This document shows, piece by piece, positions 10,703 to 22,548 of a stretch of 64,000 nucleotides of DNA. Within the stretch, counting starts at the first letter, position 1. Each line of letters opens with the position of its first letter. The notes beneath the pieces are model-generated. The model saw nothing but the letters and a program-made list of their open reading frames with translations. It did no database searches and was not told the origin of the DNA. The translations under genes were made by a program, and so were the position numbers. The DNA is from Parastagonospora avenae f. sp. tritici 18332-5. Taxonomy: Eukaryota; Ascomycota; Dothideomycetes; Pleosporales; Phaeosphaeriaceae. The stretch is from positions 1-64,000 of the forward strand of contig JAFJTR010000031.1 of assembly GCA_022559985.1 (NCBI GenBank), in the 5' to 3' direction.

Positions 10703-11799
10703 TGTACATGCGTTTCAGTATCTGGTGAAGTAAAAGGCCAAAGGCTGCGGGCCGGTCTATATGCGCAGCAGAAGGCGCATCTCAGCCTCTATTGCCTCGC
10801 GTACGGCTGCCGAATCAGCGTTGTCTCTTCCGGAAGCCACCGACCTCCCACATCTTTCGTTTTTACATATGTTTTACCTCACGAGTCCTCTCTTTCCTTG
10901 GCTAAGGAAACCATGTATATACATCGATAAATAGCTGACAGTGCATAAGCGTTACTGGACAGTAGATAGTAAGCAAAAACGCTTGAGAAAGCGCTGTCAG
11001 TTATTAAACGGTGACTAAAGCGAGGCAGTTGCGAAGCAGAGATGATACAGTCTATTGTCCGGGCAAAACTCATTGTTAAAAGGCATTGCTGTAGCCTTGA
11101 GAATGCAATTATGCGGCTACTAGTATTTTGGCTTTTTTGCATCAAATACGACTGACAATTGCTGCTTCGCAGCGACTTGACACCATCTTTGCAAGCCAGA
11201 AAACTGTTCTGCTGGTAGGCCGAAGCTAAAAGCTCACATTTAGAATGTTATAAATTTTAGAAGCATAGCTTCTTTGAGTGGCACCCTCGTTGCTAGTTGC
11301 ATCATGTGAACACCCCTTTCTGCGATTATCAAGCTTGCTTTGAGCGTTCAAGAGCTCGTCAGAGTTGTCACATTTCACTAAGTTCAGCCATGTTGTAGTC
11401 TTGCTGCTACGTAGCAAAAACACATGAATCACAAACGCCGTGAAGCAGAAGAAAGCACGAGCAAATTAACTTTTAGTAAGTACACTACTAAGTAGTCTTT
11501 CATCAGCTAAAAATAGTACAAAAAATAACATGTCAAGAGTTCGGAAGCAGGAACATATATTCATTCCACGTTCATCTATCATAATTTCATGTCCTCGTTC
11601 ACCCACCACCTGCACCTACTCTCTTCTCCTCGCAGAATAGTTGACCACTAAATATACGGACCGCAAGATAGCCCTCCCAAGGTCCCAAAGTCACCGCCAA
11701 CGCCGCTCGCTCGCTAAGAGCGTGATGAAGTTTTGTCGCCCAAAAACAGAAAAAACATAGAAAAAAACGTACTTGAAAAGAGGAGAAGATGCGCAGCGC
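10703..11799. other. intergenic, rather AT-rich
   Basis: About 1.1 kb without a recognised gene, between the kinase relic and the DnaJ gene. It is visibly richer in A/T than the flanks, mainly at 11.2-11.6 kb. It has a 10 bp inverted match (TGCGAAGCAG near 11031 and its complement near 11163) and a 12 bp palindrome TGCTACGTAGCA near 11405. No transposase-like frame was seen. Confidence 0.4.
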
Positions 11800-13120
11800 T
11801 CACAGAATCTGCTTGAGTTGTTCTTTTTGCGCAGATGTGAGGCTCGTGGGGAACTTGATGTTGACGCCGATGATGAAGTCGCCCCGCTCGGCTGGCTTCT
11901 TCGACTTGGGCATGCCCAGATTTGGGTACTTTTCTGTCCAGGAAGGGCCGGTGGGGCCGCCGCTGCCGACGTTGAGTTGCTTGCCGTCGATTGTTTGGAC
12001 GGTTCGGCGCCAGCCTGTGAGGGCTTCTTTGAGATCGAGCTCTATGATGTGTTTGACGTCGTCGCCTTCGCGGGTGAAGAGTGGGTGGTTTTTCTGAATA
12101 CAATTGTTAGCTTCTTCTTCTGTAACTCAATGATGCTGGAGTATTGAGCTTACCTCTGAGACGATGAAGTGCAAATCCTGAGTACCACCCTCGACTTGAT
12201 CTCCTACATCTGAGAACTTGATCTTGCTGCCTGCCTTCAGGCCCTTCTTGATCGGAACCTCTAAGATTCGGTCTTGTGTGCTTTGTCGTCCAGTCTCCGC
12301 ATCAAATGTCTTTCTCTTGATCTTCAACTTCTTTGTTGTGCCGCTGTAAAGGTCCTCCAAGCTGACAGCGAGTGGTTTTTCCACGACTGTGACTTCTGGC
12401 TCTGGTGCTCTCCTGCCGCCTGCAAAGCGGCCACCTCTGCCTTTTCCTCCTCCCATTCCGCCCATACCGCCAGGCATACCGCCCATGCCAAAGCCTCCGC
12501 CGCCGCCACCGAAGAATTCGTCGTCGCCTCCACCCCCCATGCCGCTGCCCCGCATAAACTCTGAAAATATGTCGTCGGCGCTGGAGAAGTGGAAGCCATT
12601 CGGACCGCCGCCGCCGCCAGTCGAGAAATGGAACGAGCGTGTGCCGCCGGGCATGCCACCTCCGCTTGTGAAGGGGTAGCCGCCACCACCTGCACCCTCG
12701 AACGGGTTTCCTGCCGCAGTCTGTTCTGGCGGTGGTGCGCCTCCGCGGAGTATGAATTCGAGGCCATATTGGTCGTACGTCTTGCGCTTTTCGGGGTCTG
12801 AGAGGATTTCATATGCTTGTGAACATTCTGCAGTGTCGTGTTAGTATCACTCATGAGATAGCTAAGGCTATGCGCCGTCCAACTTACCTTTGAACTTCTC
12901 CGAGGCTTGTGGGTTGTCCTTGTTCTTGTCGGGATGCCACTTCAGCGCCATTTTGCGGTACGCTTTCTTGATCTCATCTTGCGTCGCCGACGATGATATC
13001 CCTGCAGAGCTGTCAGTAATGTGTACGTACAGAGCTGTCAAGCTTCAAAGAGCCTTGGTGGGGTGGGGTATACAGAGCAAACTTACCTAAGTAATCGTAG
13101 AGCTTGGTCTCCTTGACCAT
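11800..13120 (-). CDS. type II (class B) DnaJ/Hsp40 chaperone, Sis1-like
   Basis: J-domain co-chaperone of Hsp70, acting in cytosolic and nuclear protein folding and possibly translation-linked quality control. Four exons: 13120..13087, 13001..12888, 12827..12154 and 12093..11800; 371 aa. The J domain carries HPD at residues 34-36 in LKWHPDKNKD. A long Gly/Phe-rich and Gly/Met-rich stretch follows, with repeated GGMGG units. There is no CxxCxGxG zinc-finger region, so it is class B rather than Ydj1-like. The C-terminal substrate-binding domains include VSLEDLYSGTTKKLKIKR and end SAQKEQLKQIL. All junctions restore conserved text (for example FKECSQAYE). It looks intact. Confidence 0.95.
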
Positions 13121-13685
13121 TGTGAAGAATTATTACTAAGTAAACGTGACTCGGGTATGTCGTATGCGCATATGGAGTTTGTGAGTGCGCTCCGAGGTGT
13201 GTAAGAAGGTGGTTACTTTAAGGTATCAAGCTCAGTTGCAGCGGTAAAGCCGCTGGCTCGTGCACACGAACTTGGTGGGGAGACACCGACGTCAACGCAA
13301 ATCGAAGCTTCGAGAACGTTCCAATCGGGCACAACAATCGCATTACTGGTACTCACGCGAAAATGCGCAACGCCGGCAATATTCCATGTTATTCGTTTTC
13401 AAGACAAGGTATTTGAACATGAGAATTGCATCGACGTGACTAGAACGTAGCTACACATTTAACCGACCACCCTTGTCGATGAAGTTTTGACGCGCCAGAA
13501 CTCCACGATGCCAACCAAAAAACGCCGATTCCCATACGCTCTTTTTCCGTATGTTACATTGACAAGGTATCCAAAGATAAGACTGAGCTACGATGAGTGC
13601 TTGTTGGACATGTACAGCATTCGTACAGTTTTCAACAACGTAGCTGTGCTGAGTGACGACATTTTCCTTTCACGCGCAAAGGCAC
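13121..13685. other. intergenic between DnaJ and CBF5
   Basis: About 565 bp, expected to hold the DnaJ promoter and the CBF5 3' untranslated region. No gene recognised. Confidence 0.5.
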
Positions 13686-15289
13686 TTAATCAGAGTCGCT
13701 GTCCGCAGCCTTGCTCTTGCGCTTCTCCTTCTTGGCCTTCTTTGCTGCCTTCTCTTCCTTCTTCTTGCGCTTGCGCTCGGCCTTCTCCTCAGGCGTCTCG
13801 TCGTCCTCGTCACGGTCCTTGCGCTTCTTGCTGCTCTTGCTGTCAACGTCCATGGCTGCGCCGGCCTCAGCTTCAGCCTCTAATGCAGCGGGGGCCTCGG
13901 CGGATGAAGCAATTTGCGCAACAGGTGCGGAGCTTTCACCCTCGACCCTGTTGAAGTCCTTGTACTCTGTGTTCCACTTGGCGGGTGTCTTCTCGTTGGG
14001 GCGGCCATATTTCTGATCTTGTTAGCGATGCACCTGAGAGTGAAAATATCACACTTACGTCGAGGGTGCCGGCCTCCTTCATCTTCTTCTTCTCAGTCGC
14101 AACTGGTCCCATACCCCATCTCCTGGGGTAGAGGTCGCGCTCCATGATGACACGCTTAATCCTTGCAACAACTCCGTGATCGCACGAAGACATCTCAACA
14201 GCCGACATTTGCGCGTACGCAAGCGCAATCGCCTCGCCCTTGGTGGTCATCAGAACGATCTCCTCGTGGATCTCAATGCCCTTCTCGAATCGGAGAAGAC
14301 CCGGGATCATCAGCTTGGCACCGTAGCAGATGGCGTTGACGGAGCTGTCCTTGACAACGACACGCTTGTAGCTGGTAAGGAGACTCTCGAGGGGAGAGAT
14401 GACGTGGCGCAGGTAGGACTCGTCACGGTTGTTGTCGTGCAGCCATTGGGCATCGAGAACGTCGTGGAGGGTGACCAGATCCTTGGTCTCGTCCATGGCT
14501 CCGGACCTGACACGGCGCAGCTCCTGCATGTGTGCGCCGACACCAAGCAGAAGACCGAGATGCACGCACAGAGTACGGATGTAGGTTCCAGCCTCGCAGC
14601 TCACCCAGAATACACCCAGCTGCCTCTCGTTGTCGAACTCGTACAGCTTGCTCTCGTGGATGGTTCGGATACGGAGTTGGCGCTTGACGGCCGAAATGAG
14701 CGGTGGTCGTTGGAAAAGAGCACCAGTCAGAGTCTCGAGGGCGCGCGCAAACTGTGCCTCACCTCCTGGGAGCTTGTCGTGCATGCGGATGACGCAGACA
14801 TACTCCTTTCCAGCTCCCTGCTGGGACTTGACGAGACGGGTAGCGCGATCGATGCAGACGATGAGGCAGCCAGTGACCTTGGGGTCGAGGGTGCCGCTGT
14901 GACCAGTCTTCTCGACTCTGCAGGTTCATTTAGTAAACGCGACACGTGATGCAAGATTTTCTCTTCGTACCTCAGCATGCGCTTAACCCACGACACGACT
15001 TCGTGAGAAGATGGGTTCGAGGGCTTGTCGAGGTTGATGACGCCCGAACTAATGTACGACTTGATGTCTCGCGACAGCGGCGCGCATCCTTGGGGAATGG
15101 GCGTGTAATGCGATGTGCGTACAAGCACTGTGCAGAAGTTAGCTAGGCTGCACGGAGCTATAGAGAGAGCTTCCGCCTACATTCGCTGTAATTCTTCAGC
15201 AGCAGGGGCCAGTCGCTGGTGTCAATAGCAGGCGCGGCAGCCTCGGGCTTGATGACATAGGCGTCCGGGTTAGTCTGAACGAGCGCCAT
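13686..15289 (-). CDS. CBF5: H/ACA snoRNP pseudouridine synthase CBF5 (dyskerin)
   Basis: Catalytic subunit of nucleolar H/ACA particles that converts uridines in rRNA to pseudouridine under guide RNAs. Four exons: 15289..15181, 15127..14971, 14917..14059 and 14012..13686; 483 aa, the usual fungal size. The N-terminal dyskerin-like part reads NYSELLVRTSHYTPIP and INLDKPSNPSSHEVVSW. The TruB catalytic motif GHSGTLDPKVTG is restored across intron 2, with the catalytic Asp at about residue 100. The second half has LRRVRSGAMDE, YGAKLMIPGLLRF (PUA domain) and KRVIMERDLYPRRWGMGP. The C-terminal tail is Lys/Glu-rich, as is typical for nucleolar targeting. It looks intact. Confidence 0.97.
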
Positions 15290-15793
15290 TGCTGTGGTTG
15301 TTGGTGGTTAGCTACGGTGCAATTGGCGATGCTGTCGAGCTCTGAAGTTTTTCGAACTTTTGCCGGGATCAATTTTGCTACGAGCTTGGCATGCGCTAAC
15401 GGCACACGGGCGCTAGACCCTTTCCACTTCCGCAGCACCCTCGCCATTCGCATTGCGGGTGTTATCACACGATAATTCCTTCCCAACCTCAGATCAAATC
15501 CTTGTATCCGTTTCCGTAGCCCCTTCCATAGCTTCCATCCATAACCCGTGTCTCTCCGCACCTTTTTCTCCAGCAAAGCACTCTTCAGCCCTCCCATTTA
15601 TCCAATCCTCCCACTTCTCCAGTGCTCCCACATGTGCGACAGTGAAGAAATTGAGAAAGAAAAAACTTTGTTACCTTTTGGAATTCCTCCTCTGATTCAT
15701 CGTTCGACCTGTGGTGGCGGATTCGCTTTTGACCAACGTGCGGGCGGCAACAAGATCCTGGTCATACCCTTTCGCTAACAACATACCGTAGCA
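15290..15793. other. intergenic between CBF5 and the F-box gene
   Basis: About 500 bp upstream of CBF5, which also holds the 3' end of the F-box-like gene. A 133-codon minus-strand frame entering from CBF5 exon 1 has no coding support. Confidence 0.45.
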
Positions 15794-17165
15794 TCAAACG
15801 CAGACGCGGACTCTGCTGCGCCTCATATCGTTCTGAGCGGCCTCAATCGATCTTCTCCAGGGATCCCAGACATTGATCTCGAATCGTGTATTATTCCTCG
15901 TAATTTTTGCCCAACCCTCCAGGTCTGTTTCCGGCGAGATGAATGGTGTACCGAGTCTAGGATACGTTATATAGTAGAACCGCTCGCTTACATGGTGCAG
16001 CACCAGCTGGCATATGTCGTGAAGGTTATTGAGATACCCTAGGACTTTGCGCCATTCTCCATGCAGGTCACATCTCTTGAATGACACGTCCGTGAGACTG
16101 TATTGGTGTGCAGCGAGGAATACGGCGAGGTCCGTCTCACCCAATTCCCACCCGTCAAGAGTCAAAGCTCGGAGCCCATTGAATTGCAAGTTCGACAGCG
16201 TGTACCAGAGATATTTGGAAGGAGACCATACCCATGGAGCGGTGTAGACCATACTGGCTTTATCCAATTCAAGAGTCAGGGCCTCCAGTTGGGTTGCGGT
16301 GCTCAGTAATTGAAACAGCCCTCTGCCGACTTGTGGTCCAACTATTCAACATTAGCCAGAAGTTTCCTCAAGAACTCCCGTCTGAGATGACACACTATTG
16401 CGGCTGTTCAACGTAAGGCTGATTGTCGTCAAATGCTCGAACCAGCCAGCATGGTACCACAGGTTTTCCATTATCCGCGGCTTGACACCATGACAGGGCC
16501 CTTGTATGGTTTCCCACATGATGATGTGTTTGAGGGGCGCTCTGCTAGCTACAATTGCAGCTAATATCATACTCGGCGGGTGTCTGGCCAGACTGCGCTG
16601 TCGTACATTTGCTGGATACACACCCGGGATCGATGCGCCGAGGATGACGCTCTTTACGGCCTTCATCCTAGCAAGCGCGAGCATTGTATACATGGTTTCT
16701 GGCGCATGTTTGGCCGCATACTGACGGAATGTAGCCATCTTGTCCCCGCCGGCCTCTGGTAGCGTCGTCTTGGTAGTCGTAGTCGTCTGCTTTTTGGCTG
16801 CCAGGTAAAAGACAAGGGTACCTACCAGTGGCGCATATTTCTCCGAGAGCGACAATTCGACAAGCCTTGCTAGACCTGGACCATCAAAGATGACTGTCTT
16901 GGTGCGGAGGCAACGGACAGATTCGCGCTCGGCCATAGCTCGCAGGGTCTTTGAACATGCCCGCAGCTGACAGATACCAGCAGGGTAGATGAACCGAATG
17001 ATTAGCTGCGCAGAGGTGGAAATCGGGGCATTCTTTGACGAGGTACTCGGCGATCTGCTGTAGAATCTCAGTCGGACATGCTTCGATCGCGGAACGGCGG
17101 TTGGTGCAAGGGTCGATCGAGTCCTCGGACAGGAGCAGCGAACGAGTTGGATCCTGGGATTCCAT
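15794..17165 (-). CDS. F-box-like / leucine-rich-repeat-like protein
   Basis: Probable substrate adaptor of an SCF ubiquitin ligase, as F-box proteins usually are. Modelled exons are 17165..17040, 16966..16396 and 16320..15794, giving 407 aa. The N-terminal F-box-like segment is ACPTEILQQIAEYL, joined across intron 1 to LRACSKTLRAMAERESVR. Intron 1 contains a CTAAT branch-point-like sequence but starts with a weak GTCAAA donor. The rest has scattered Leu-rich strands (LRALTLDGWELGETDLAVFL, HDICQLVLHHV) like the solenoid part of fungal F-box proteins. The acceptor of intron 2 is uncertain by a few bases, and a donor at ACGTTGAA is an alternative. Target unknown. Confidence 0.68.
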
Positions 17166-17452
17166 CTTGCCGCGACTCTTGTCGCTTCTGTGTGGTTTTG
17201 GTGGAGCGAAGGAGAGAGAGATCGAAGTGGAGGCGACGAGGGCGCTTTATCAGGTCGCGCACAGATCATCGTTTGTATCACGTTCACCTTCACCGTGAGT
17301 GCGAAGGTAGACATGAAAAGTCTTCGGCAAAACACGTGGAATCGAAGCAGCTCGAAACTGTAAGTGTAGGAAAAGATTATTATGAATGAGAGATTCATTG
17401 TTATGCTAATGGTCGAAGATAATCGCTACTGCTGCAGAAACTAACAGCCCTC
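17166..17452. other. intergenic
   Basis: Short region with the F-box gene promoter and the 3' end of the TENA gene. No further feature seen. Confidence 0.45.
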
Positions 17453-18400
17453 TCAAACACCCGCCTGGATCGGTACCTGGCCGGTCCCGATCTTCTCGCA
17501 CTTTGCACAGTCCACATCCGCTGACGTCTTCATCCCATCAACGCCGTTCAGTGTGCTTCCATTCGCAGCGCCATTCAGCACACCAACCGCATCAACATCC
17601 GGCCAAAACGCCTCCTCAGCATCCAGCACCGCCTGCCACACCATATCCGTCCTCGTCTTAACCTGCCTCCACAACTCATCATCCCCCTTAACCGCCGAGC
17701 TGACCGCCTCATTCAAAATCCTCTCCAGCTGCTCCACAAACATCATAAAGTCCCTATTCGACCAATTCGGAATGAACTCGCGCCTCATCGCCCCGCCATC
17801 CATATCCTTCTCATACGTGCGCGGCGAACTCTGCGCATCCTGCCGCCGCGCCCAGCTCCACGCTTCGTAATACACTTTCTCCATCGCCCAGAGCATCACC
17901 GCGCCCTCGAGCCAGGGGAGGAATTCACTGCGGGAGGTGGCGGTGAAGGTGTCGAATAGCGCCTCGTAGCGGCGAAGACCTTCGTTCTTGGTTGCGGAGG
18001 TCATGTCCAGGTCAATCTTGTAGATGTCGGCGACTTCTTGGAAGAAAGCTTCTTCTCGGGTGCCGTTTTGGATCGCGGCATCCAGCCAGGCGACGAGCCG
18101 GGTTTGGAGGTCCTCGGGGTCGGAGATCGTGGTCGAGGGCTGTGTACGGCGGATGATGACGAGTGTTTGTTCGCTGAGGCCTTTGTAGACTTTGAGGTAT
18201 TGGAGGTCATGTGCGAGCCATTGTGCTACAAGAGTCTTAGGAAGAGTTCCATTTGCTGCACGAGCGAGGAAGGAATGGTGTGTAATGCGAAGTAATTGGT
18301 CGTGATTGACGGACAAGAGATGTGTCGTCAGTGCCCAGGGGACGTCTGTGAGGTTGATGTTGCCGTTGGCGACGAGTGTGCCGGGGTGGTGGATAGGCAT
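17453..18400 (-). CDS. TENA/THI-4 family protein (heme-oxygenase-like fold)
   Basis: Single-exon protein of 315 aa from the TENA/THI-4/PQQC family. Some members are thiaminase II or salvage thiamine pyrimidines; many fungal stand-alone members have no assigned reaction. The pattern is all-helical: LLRITHHSFLARAANGTLPKTLVAQWLAHD at the N-terminus, then YLKVYKGLSEQTLVIIRR, WLEGAVMLWAMEKVYYEAWSWAR in the middle, and FMMFVEQLERILNEAVSS with WQAVLDAEEAFWPDV near the end. Glu and Tyr residues of the VYYEAW helix sit where the family pocket lies. The last 40 residues look disordered and include a CAKC pair. It is divergent from the HET gene on the right. Confidence 0.85.
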   Translation of the reverse strand: MPIHHPGTLVANGNINLTDVPWALTTHLLSVNHDQLLRITHHSFLARAANGTLPKTLVAQWLAHDLQYLKVYKGLSEQTLVIIRRTQPSTTISDPEDLQTRLVAWLDAAIQNGTREEAFFQEVADIYKIDLDMTSATKNEGLRRYEALFDTFTATSRSEFLPWLEGAVMLWAMEKVYYEAWSWARRQDAQSSPRTYEKDMDGGAMRREFIPNWSNRDFMMFVEQLERILNEAVSSAVKGDDELWRQVKTRTDMVWQAVLDAEEAFWPDVDAVGVLNGAANGSTLNGVDGMKTSADVDCAKCEKIGTGQVPIQAGV

Positions 18401-19235
18401 TTTTGAGTAATTCGTTCAATTATGATTTGAGTAATCTGTACAGTTCGATGAAGGTACTCGATGATATACATATTTTTCGGTGTGCGGGGTGCTCGCCCTA
18501 CTTATATGCGTGACCTAAAAGTCACCGCCAAGGAGCACGATGGTTATTCGGCATCAAAGTTACGTGTTGAGGCTTGTATGCTCAAGACATTCGAAGGGAC
18601 TGCCAAGAGCACTGTAGAAACTAGGTAGTAGGAATGACGTTGAGTGTAGACTTCTAGACGCGTTTATAAGGGACCGGATGTTCTGGAACGCGGCGAGATT
18701 ACTCGGCGCGATTTGGCAGAATTTAGCCCAGCGGAATGCTTGGACTGTGGCTGTACAGTTAGCTCGATAGAGAAGGCTTCGGTGTAGATCCTAGCGGAAT
18801 ATCTTGGCTCATGACGACACCGCCACATGAAAGCTTGTCATGGATTGTACTCACTTGCGAGACGTTGTTTTGACAGAGTCTTGACAGAGGGTACTGGCGT
18901 AAGATGCAGCGGTGGCGCATTTCTCCGCGCCTCAACATTTCTAGCTGACGCGTCTCTGATTGGTGCAGATCTGCATGTCTCCGTGCTTTTCACGGTTCCT
19001 TCACACGCCTCACAAGCATCTCCCCCCACATCCACCGTCAAAGTACCGCCGGATTGATGCCTCCAAATTTCAAAGCCTCGAAGAATAGCTGCGAAGTCGC
19101 AATGTGGCTTCACAATCAGCCGCACTCGTGCTTGGCACCCTAGTCACAGCTGAAGACCCTGCTGCCTGTCTGATGAGCACGATGGGTTTCCATCTCTCAA
19201 CGTGACTGCTGGAACTCTGAGAGCATTATACGAAG
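18401..19235. other. divergent promoter region, TENA and HET genes
   Basis: About 835 bp between two divergent genes. Tandem TATA-like stretches (GATATACATAT near 18465, CTTATATGCG near 18500) lie upstream of the TENA gene. No coding sequence recognised. Confidence 0.45.
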
Positions 19236-21590
19236 ATGATGTCGAGATTCACGCGATTGAAGAACCGTCTACAAACTCAGCGAACACCAAAAGAGACTGT
19301 CCAGGATCTGCTCAGCGAGCCGGTAGCGACAAAAGCCAGTCACAACCCATATGAGGCGTACAGGAATACAGAATCGGGTTATGTTTACGATGATCCGTAT
19401 GATAACGCACGGGAAGTGCCTGAAGATCCCTGGCTGCCGACTCCAGATCATTCCGAAAATGCTGAGAAAGCCGACAAGCGCCTTGACTGGCTGCACGACA
19501 CCTACAATCCTGATAAGCCCGCAGTATTCACAAAGTGCACCTTTTGCAAATCGATTATAACGCGCGCCTGCAATGTACTAGCCGACCAAAAAGAACTAGG
19601 CTGGGGGCCAAAGCGAAGGGGCTCGATACCTAGGGCTCACTACTACATGCCTGGACCAATCCTCGGTGCAGCTGCAGGATGCAAAGATTGTCAATTGATG
19701 CTTGAGACGATACAGCTTTGTCCTATCGCAGGAGTCGATCGTGCAAACCTGGACTTGCAGTTTGGGATACTCAACACTGACAGCAAAGACAAAAGGCTTC
19801 GAATAGCTCTCGTCTGTTGGTCTTCGGTAGATATGTGGAGTCTTCCCGTCACGATGGAAGTTTTCTGTGCTCAAGGTGTGTTCTGCTATTCACTGATAGC
19901 GACCTTCCGACGACGCCATCTGCTGACGAGAGTTCTAGACACATTTGGCACGGCTCTCGACAGCAAACCTCGATGGTCTCAAGTAGTCCACCGACCTTTG
20001 CTACCAGACTCTACTGCATCCGAACAATCTTACCTTACCATCAGGACATGGCTTGAAGAGTGCTTGCAGCATCATGAGCTTTGTGGGACAGGGAACACCA
20101 CCAGATTACCTAAGAGAGTCCTTGAGATAAGTGAGCATCATGTGTATCTTCGAGAGCCACAGCAGATAGCTAAAGCAAGATACGCATGCTTAAGCCACTG
20201 CTGGGGTAAACGTGGAGCCGCCCTTCAACTGAGGCGCGACAACATGGGGGCACTGGTTGGCGGTATAGAACGTGCGCGACTGCCGAGAACATTCAGAGAT
20301 GCAGTGGATATCTGCTCCAATCTCGACATACGCTATATCTGGATCGATGCAATTTGTCAGTATCACCCTTGATCGGTTCTCCTATCGCTTCGCTAACAAG
20401 TCTGAGCAGGCATCCTACAAGATGATTTAGATGACTGGAGTGAAGCTGCCAGTACCATGGCAAATATCTACGCGAGCGCCGTCATAACTATCGCAGCCAC
20501 CTGGTCTGATGATAGCAACGGAGGATGTTATTCTCAGGCTCGAGATTCGTACAAAGCACAACGACTTAATGAATCTGGTCTCTACGCTAGGACCCTCACG
20601 ATGGATTTGATGAATGTCATCCGCTTCAACAGAGAAGTGGACGAGTGGCCGCTATTAACACGAGGCTGGGTATTTCAGGAGAAACATTTGTCGCCAAGAA
20701 TGTTACACTACACCAAGGACCAGCTGTTCTGGGAATGCGGTCTGTGCCTCCTTTCACAGTGTGGCAGTCACGATATGCGATTCGATCTTGAAGAACAGGT
20801 TCACCCTGATCAAAGCCTGCTGAAGTTCAACCTACACAACGACAACATATCAGCAACCTGGAGGGAATTGGTGGAAATGTATACTAGATTGCAATTTACC
20901 AAGAAGAGTGATCTCCTACCGGCCTTGGCAGGTATAGCCGAGCGCGAGATAATACGCCGAGGACACGATGCATACTTAGGCGGTATGTGGAAGGACAGTA
21001 TTCTGGAGGACCTCGGCTTCTATGCATCTGGTCAAGAACAAACCCGTATCGACAGCACCGCACCCAGTTGGTCGTGGGCTCACTACAGTGGTCAGGTTGT
21101 ATTTCAGAGGTACCAGAAGGCACGGAGCTTAGACCTACTGGAGTTCACATTTACGCGCATTGGACGACCCAATCTTGGCCTAGGCATTGAAGCCCATATT
21201 CGCCTGCGCGGGCCTATTTCTTCGGCAGTCATCTGGCACGCAAACCACGTAGACCAAGAACATAAACTTCCGTTTAGTGTTTTTCCGACCCAAAGAGATG
21301 GCGCTGTTGGTAGTATCGCATTCAACACAAGAGGCTATGTTGACTTTTCCGGTCTTGCGTTGGGAGCTCCGCTCGTGGTACTTATACTTTCGCAGTTCAA
21401 CGGGACCATGGGCGTAGGACTGGCTTTGCGAGAAAGCACAGGCGTTAGATATCAACGAGTCGGACTTATCGACTTGCGTCGAGATTACCACGAGTTCAGG
21501 ACAGGCACTGGTATGGACGAAGAAAAGTTCAGCGTTTTTGTGAATAAATTCATCGCCGAGCTACCTGTAAAGGAGGTGGAGATCACATAA
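19236..21590 (+). CDS. heterokaryon-incompatibility (HET) domain protein
   Basis: HET-domain proteins act in fungal non-self recognition and programmed cell death after hyphal fusion; many paralogues have no proven role. Exons are 19236..20355 and 20410..21590, with a 54 bp GTCAGT...GCAG intron; 766 aa. The HET core begins near residue 316 with YACLSHCWGK, then LPRTFRDAVDICSNLDIRYIWIDAIC, completed after splicing by ILQDDLDDWSEAASTMANIYASAVITIAATW. The trailing part has LLTRGWVFQEKHLSPRMLHYTKDQLFWEC, a standard follow-on block. No NACHT, WD40 or ankyrin region is visible. The N-terminal 200 residues include several CxxC pairs. It looks intact. Confidence 0.93.
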
Positions 21591-21687
21591 TCGACCACCC
21601 GAATATTTGGCGGCAACACCTGTTTCATTCGGCCGGTACGAATGGAGTATGCAAACGATAATACACGTGCGATACATCTGCTGCCAG

Positions 21688-22548
21688 CTACTCGAAGACA
21701 CCCGTCCAAATATCCATACAGCTCAGGCCCTGAGACTCCTGGTCTTCCTTCGTCTTCGCGTTCTTGACGGCATGTAGCATGCTTTCCAACAAAACATGCA
21801 CTCTTTCCTCCACTACATTGCTTCTCGTCCTTTCCAGGAACTTTCGTCCATCGTCTTGCAAAGGCATGCCAACTTCCCACTTAGCATCTTCCAACCCTGG
21901 ATCTGGCGCCCATGTATTCTCTCGAATCAACGTTCAGCCGGCCTCTTCTGCTACTCTCTTGATCTGCGCTGGATGAAGCGGCGTCCTGATGTTCTGCGTA
22001 CTGTCCAGAATATGGTTTTCACACGTCCCTCTCGCCAGTGCAGTCAGAACATGGGTCTGGCCTTCCTTTCCCATAGCTTGCAGAGCTCGTTCCGCAATAT
22101 ACAAACGTTTCGCCTTTCCTTTCGCTGCCTCGAAGACGCGTCGCACTTCGTTTATGAAGGCGAAATACCATAAACAATGACACAGGATTGCTGCGTCACA
22201 AGTATCATCCTCTTTTCCTTCCAACCAGGAAACAGGATCGCTTTAATGAAATGCGATTCGAGTGCCAATGTCATGAGATGAGAGTCTTGCTTGTGCCTGA
22301 CCCAGAGTTTCCGGGCTGCCGTAGTCCAGAGGCGCTGGGTCTACGGCATCGATGTGAGCATCCGGTAAGGTAGAAGCCAGGACGGCGGTTATGTCGCCTT
22401 GACGGCAACCAATCTCCAAGGTCTTGCTGTTAGGGGGAATGTTAAAATTCTTGAGGATGTTCAGGCGATGTTTGGTTTGATGTTCTAACAAGCCATATCT
22501 TTTCGCTAAAGTCGCTGCACTGGCGGGAGACGCCATACTGTCGGTCAT
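21688..22548 (-). pseudogene. SAM-dependent methyltransferase with two in-frame stops
   Basis: Class I methyltransferase relic read in one continuous frame from the ATG at 22548 (or 22614). Motif I is LEIGCRQGD, preceded by LAKRYGLLEHQTKHRLNIL, with the acidic strand end in IDAVDPA. The frame is interrupted by TAA at 22243-22245 and TGA at 21934-21936, yet matches the family on both sides: RIAFH-stop-SDPVSWLEGKEDD and AEEAG-stop-TLIRENTWAPDP. Relatives, as I recall them, have Trp at the second site. No intron removes either stop. TAA would come from CAA by C-to-T, and TGA from TGG by G-to-A. It faces the chitinase gene head-to-head. A strain-specific pseudogene is my best reading; recoding or base error is less likely. 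Confidence 0.75.

Noticed and set aside
10740..11700. Degraded transposon
   Set aside because: AT-rich with small inverted matches, but no transposase-like frame, terminal repeats or target duplication.
13487..13954. 155-codon plus-strand open frame
   Set aside because: Overlaps the Lys/Glu-rich CBF5 C-terminus on the other strand; composition explains it.
14176..14949. 257-codon plus-strand open frame
   Set aside because: It is antisense to CBF5 exon 3, which carries conserved motifs; the frame is a shadow.
15196..15597. 133-codon minus-strand open frame
   Set aside because: Overlaps CBF5 exon 1 and its promoter in another frame; no motif.
17453..18520. Possible thiamine riboswitch upstream of the TENA gene
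   Set aside because: No conserved TPP-aptamer core was seen, and the gene has no leader intron that I could define.
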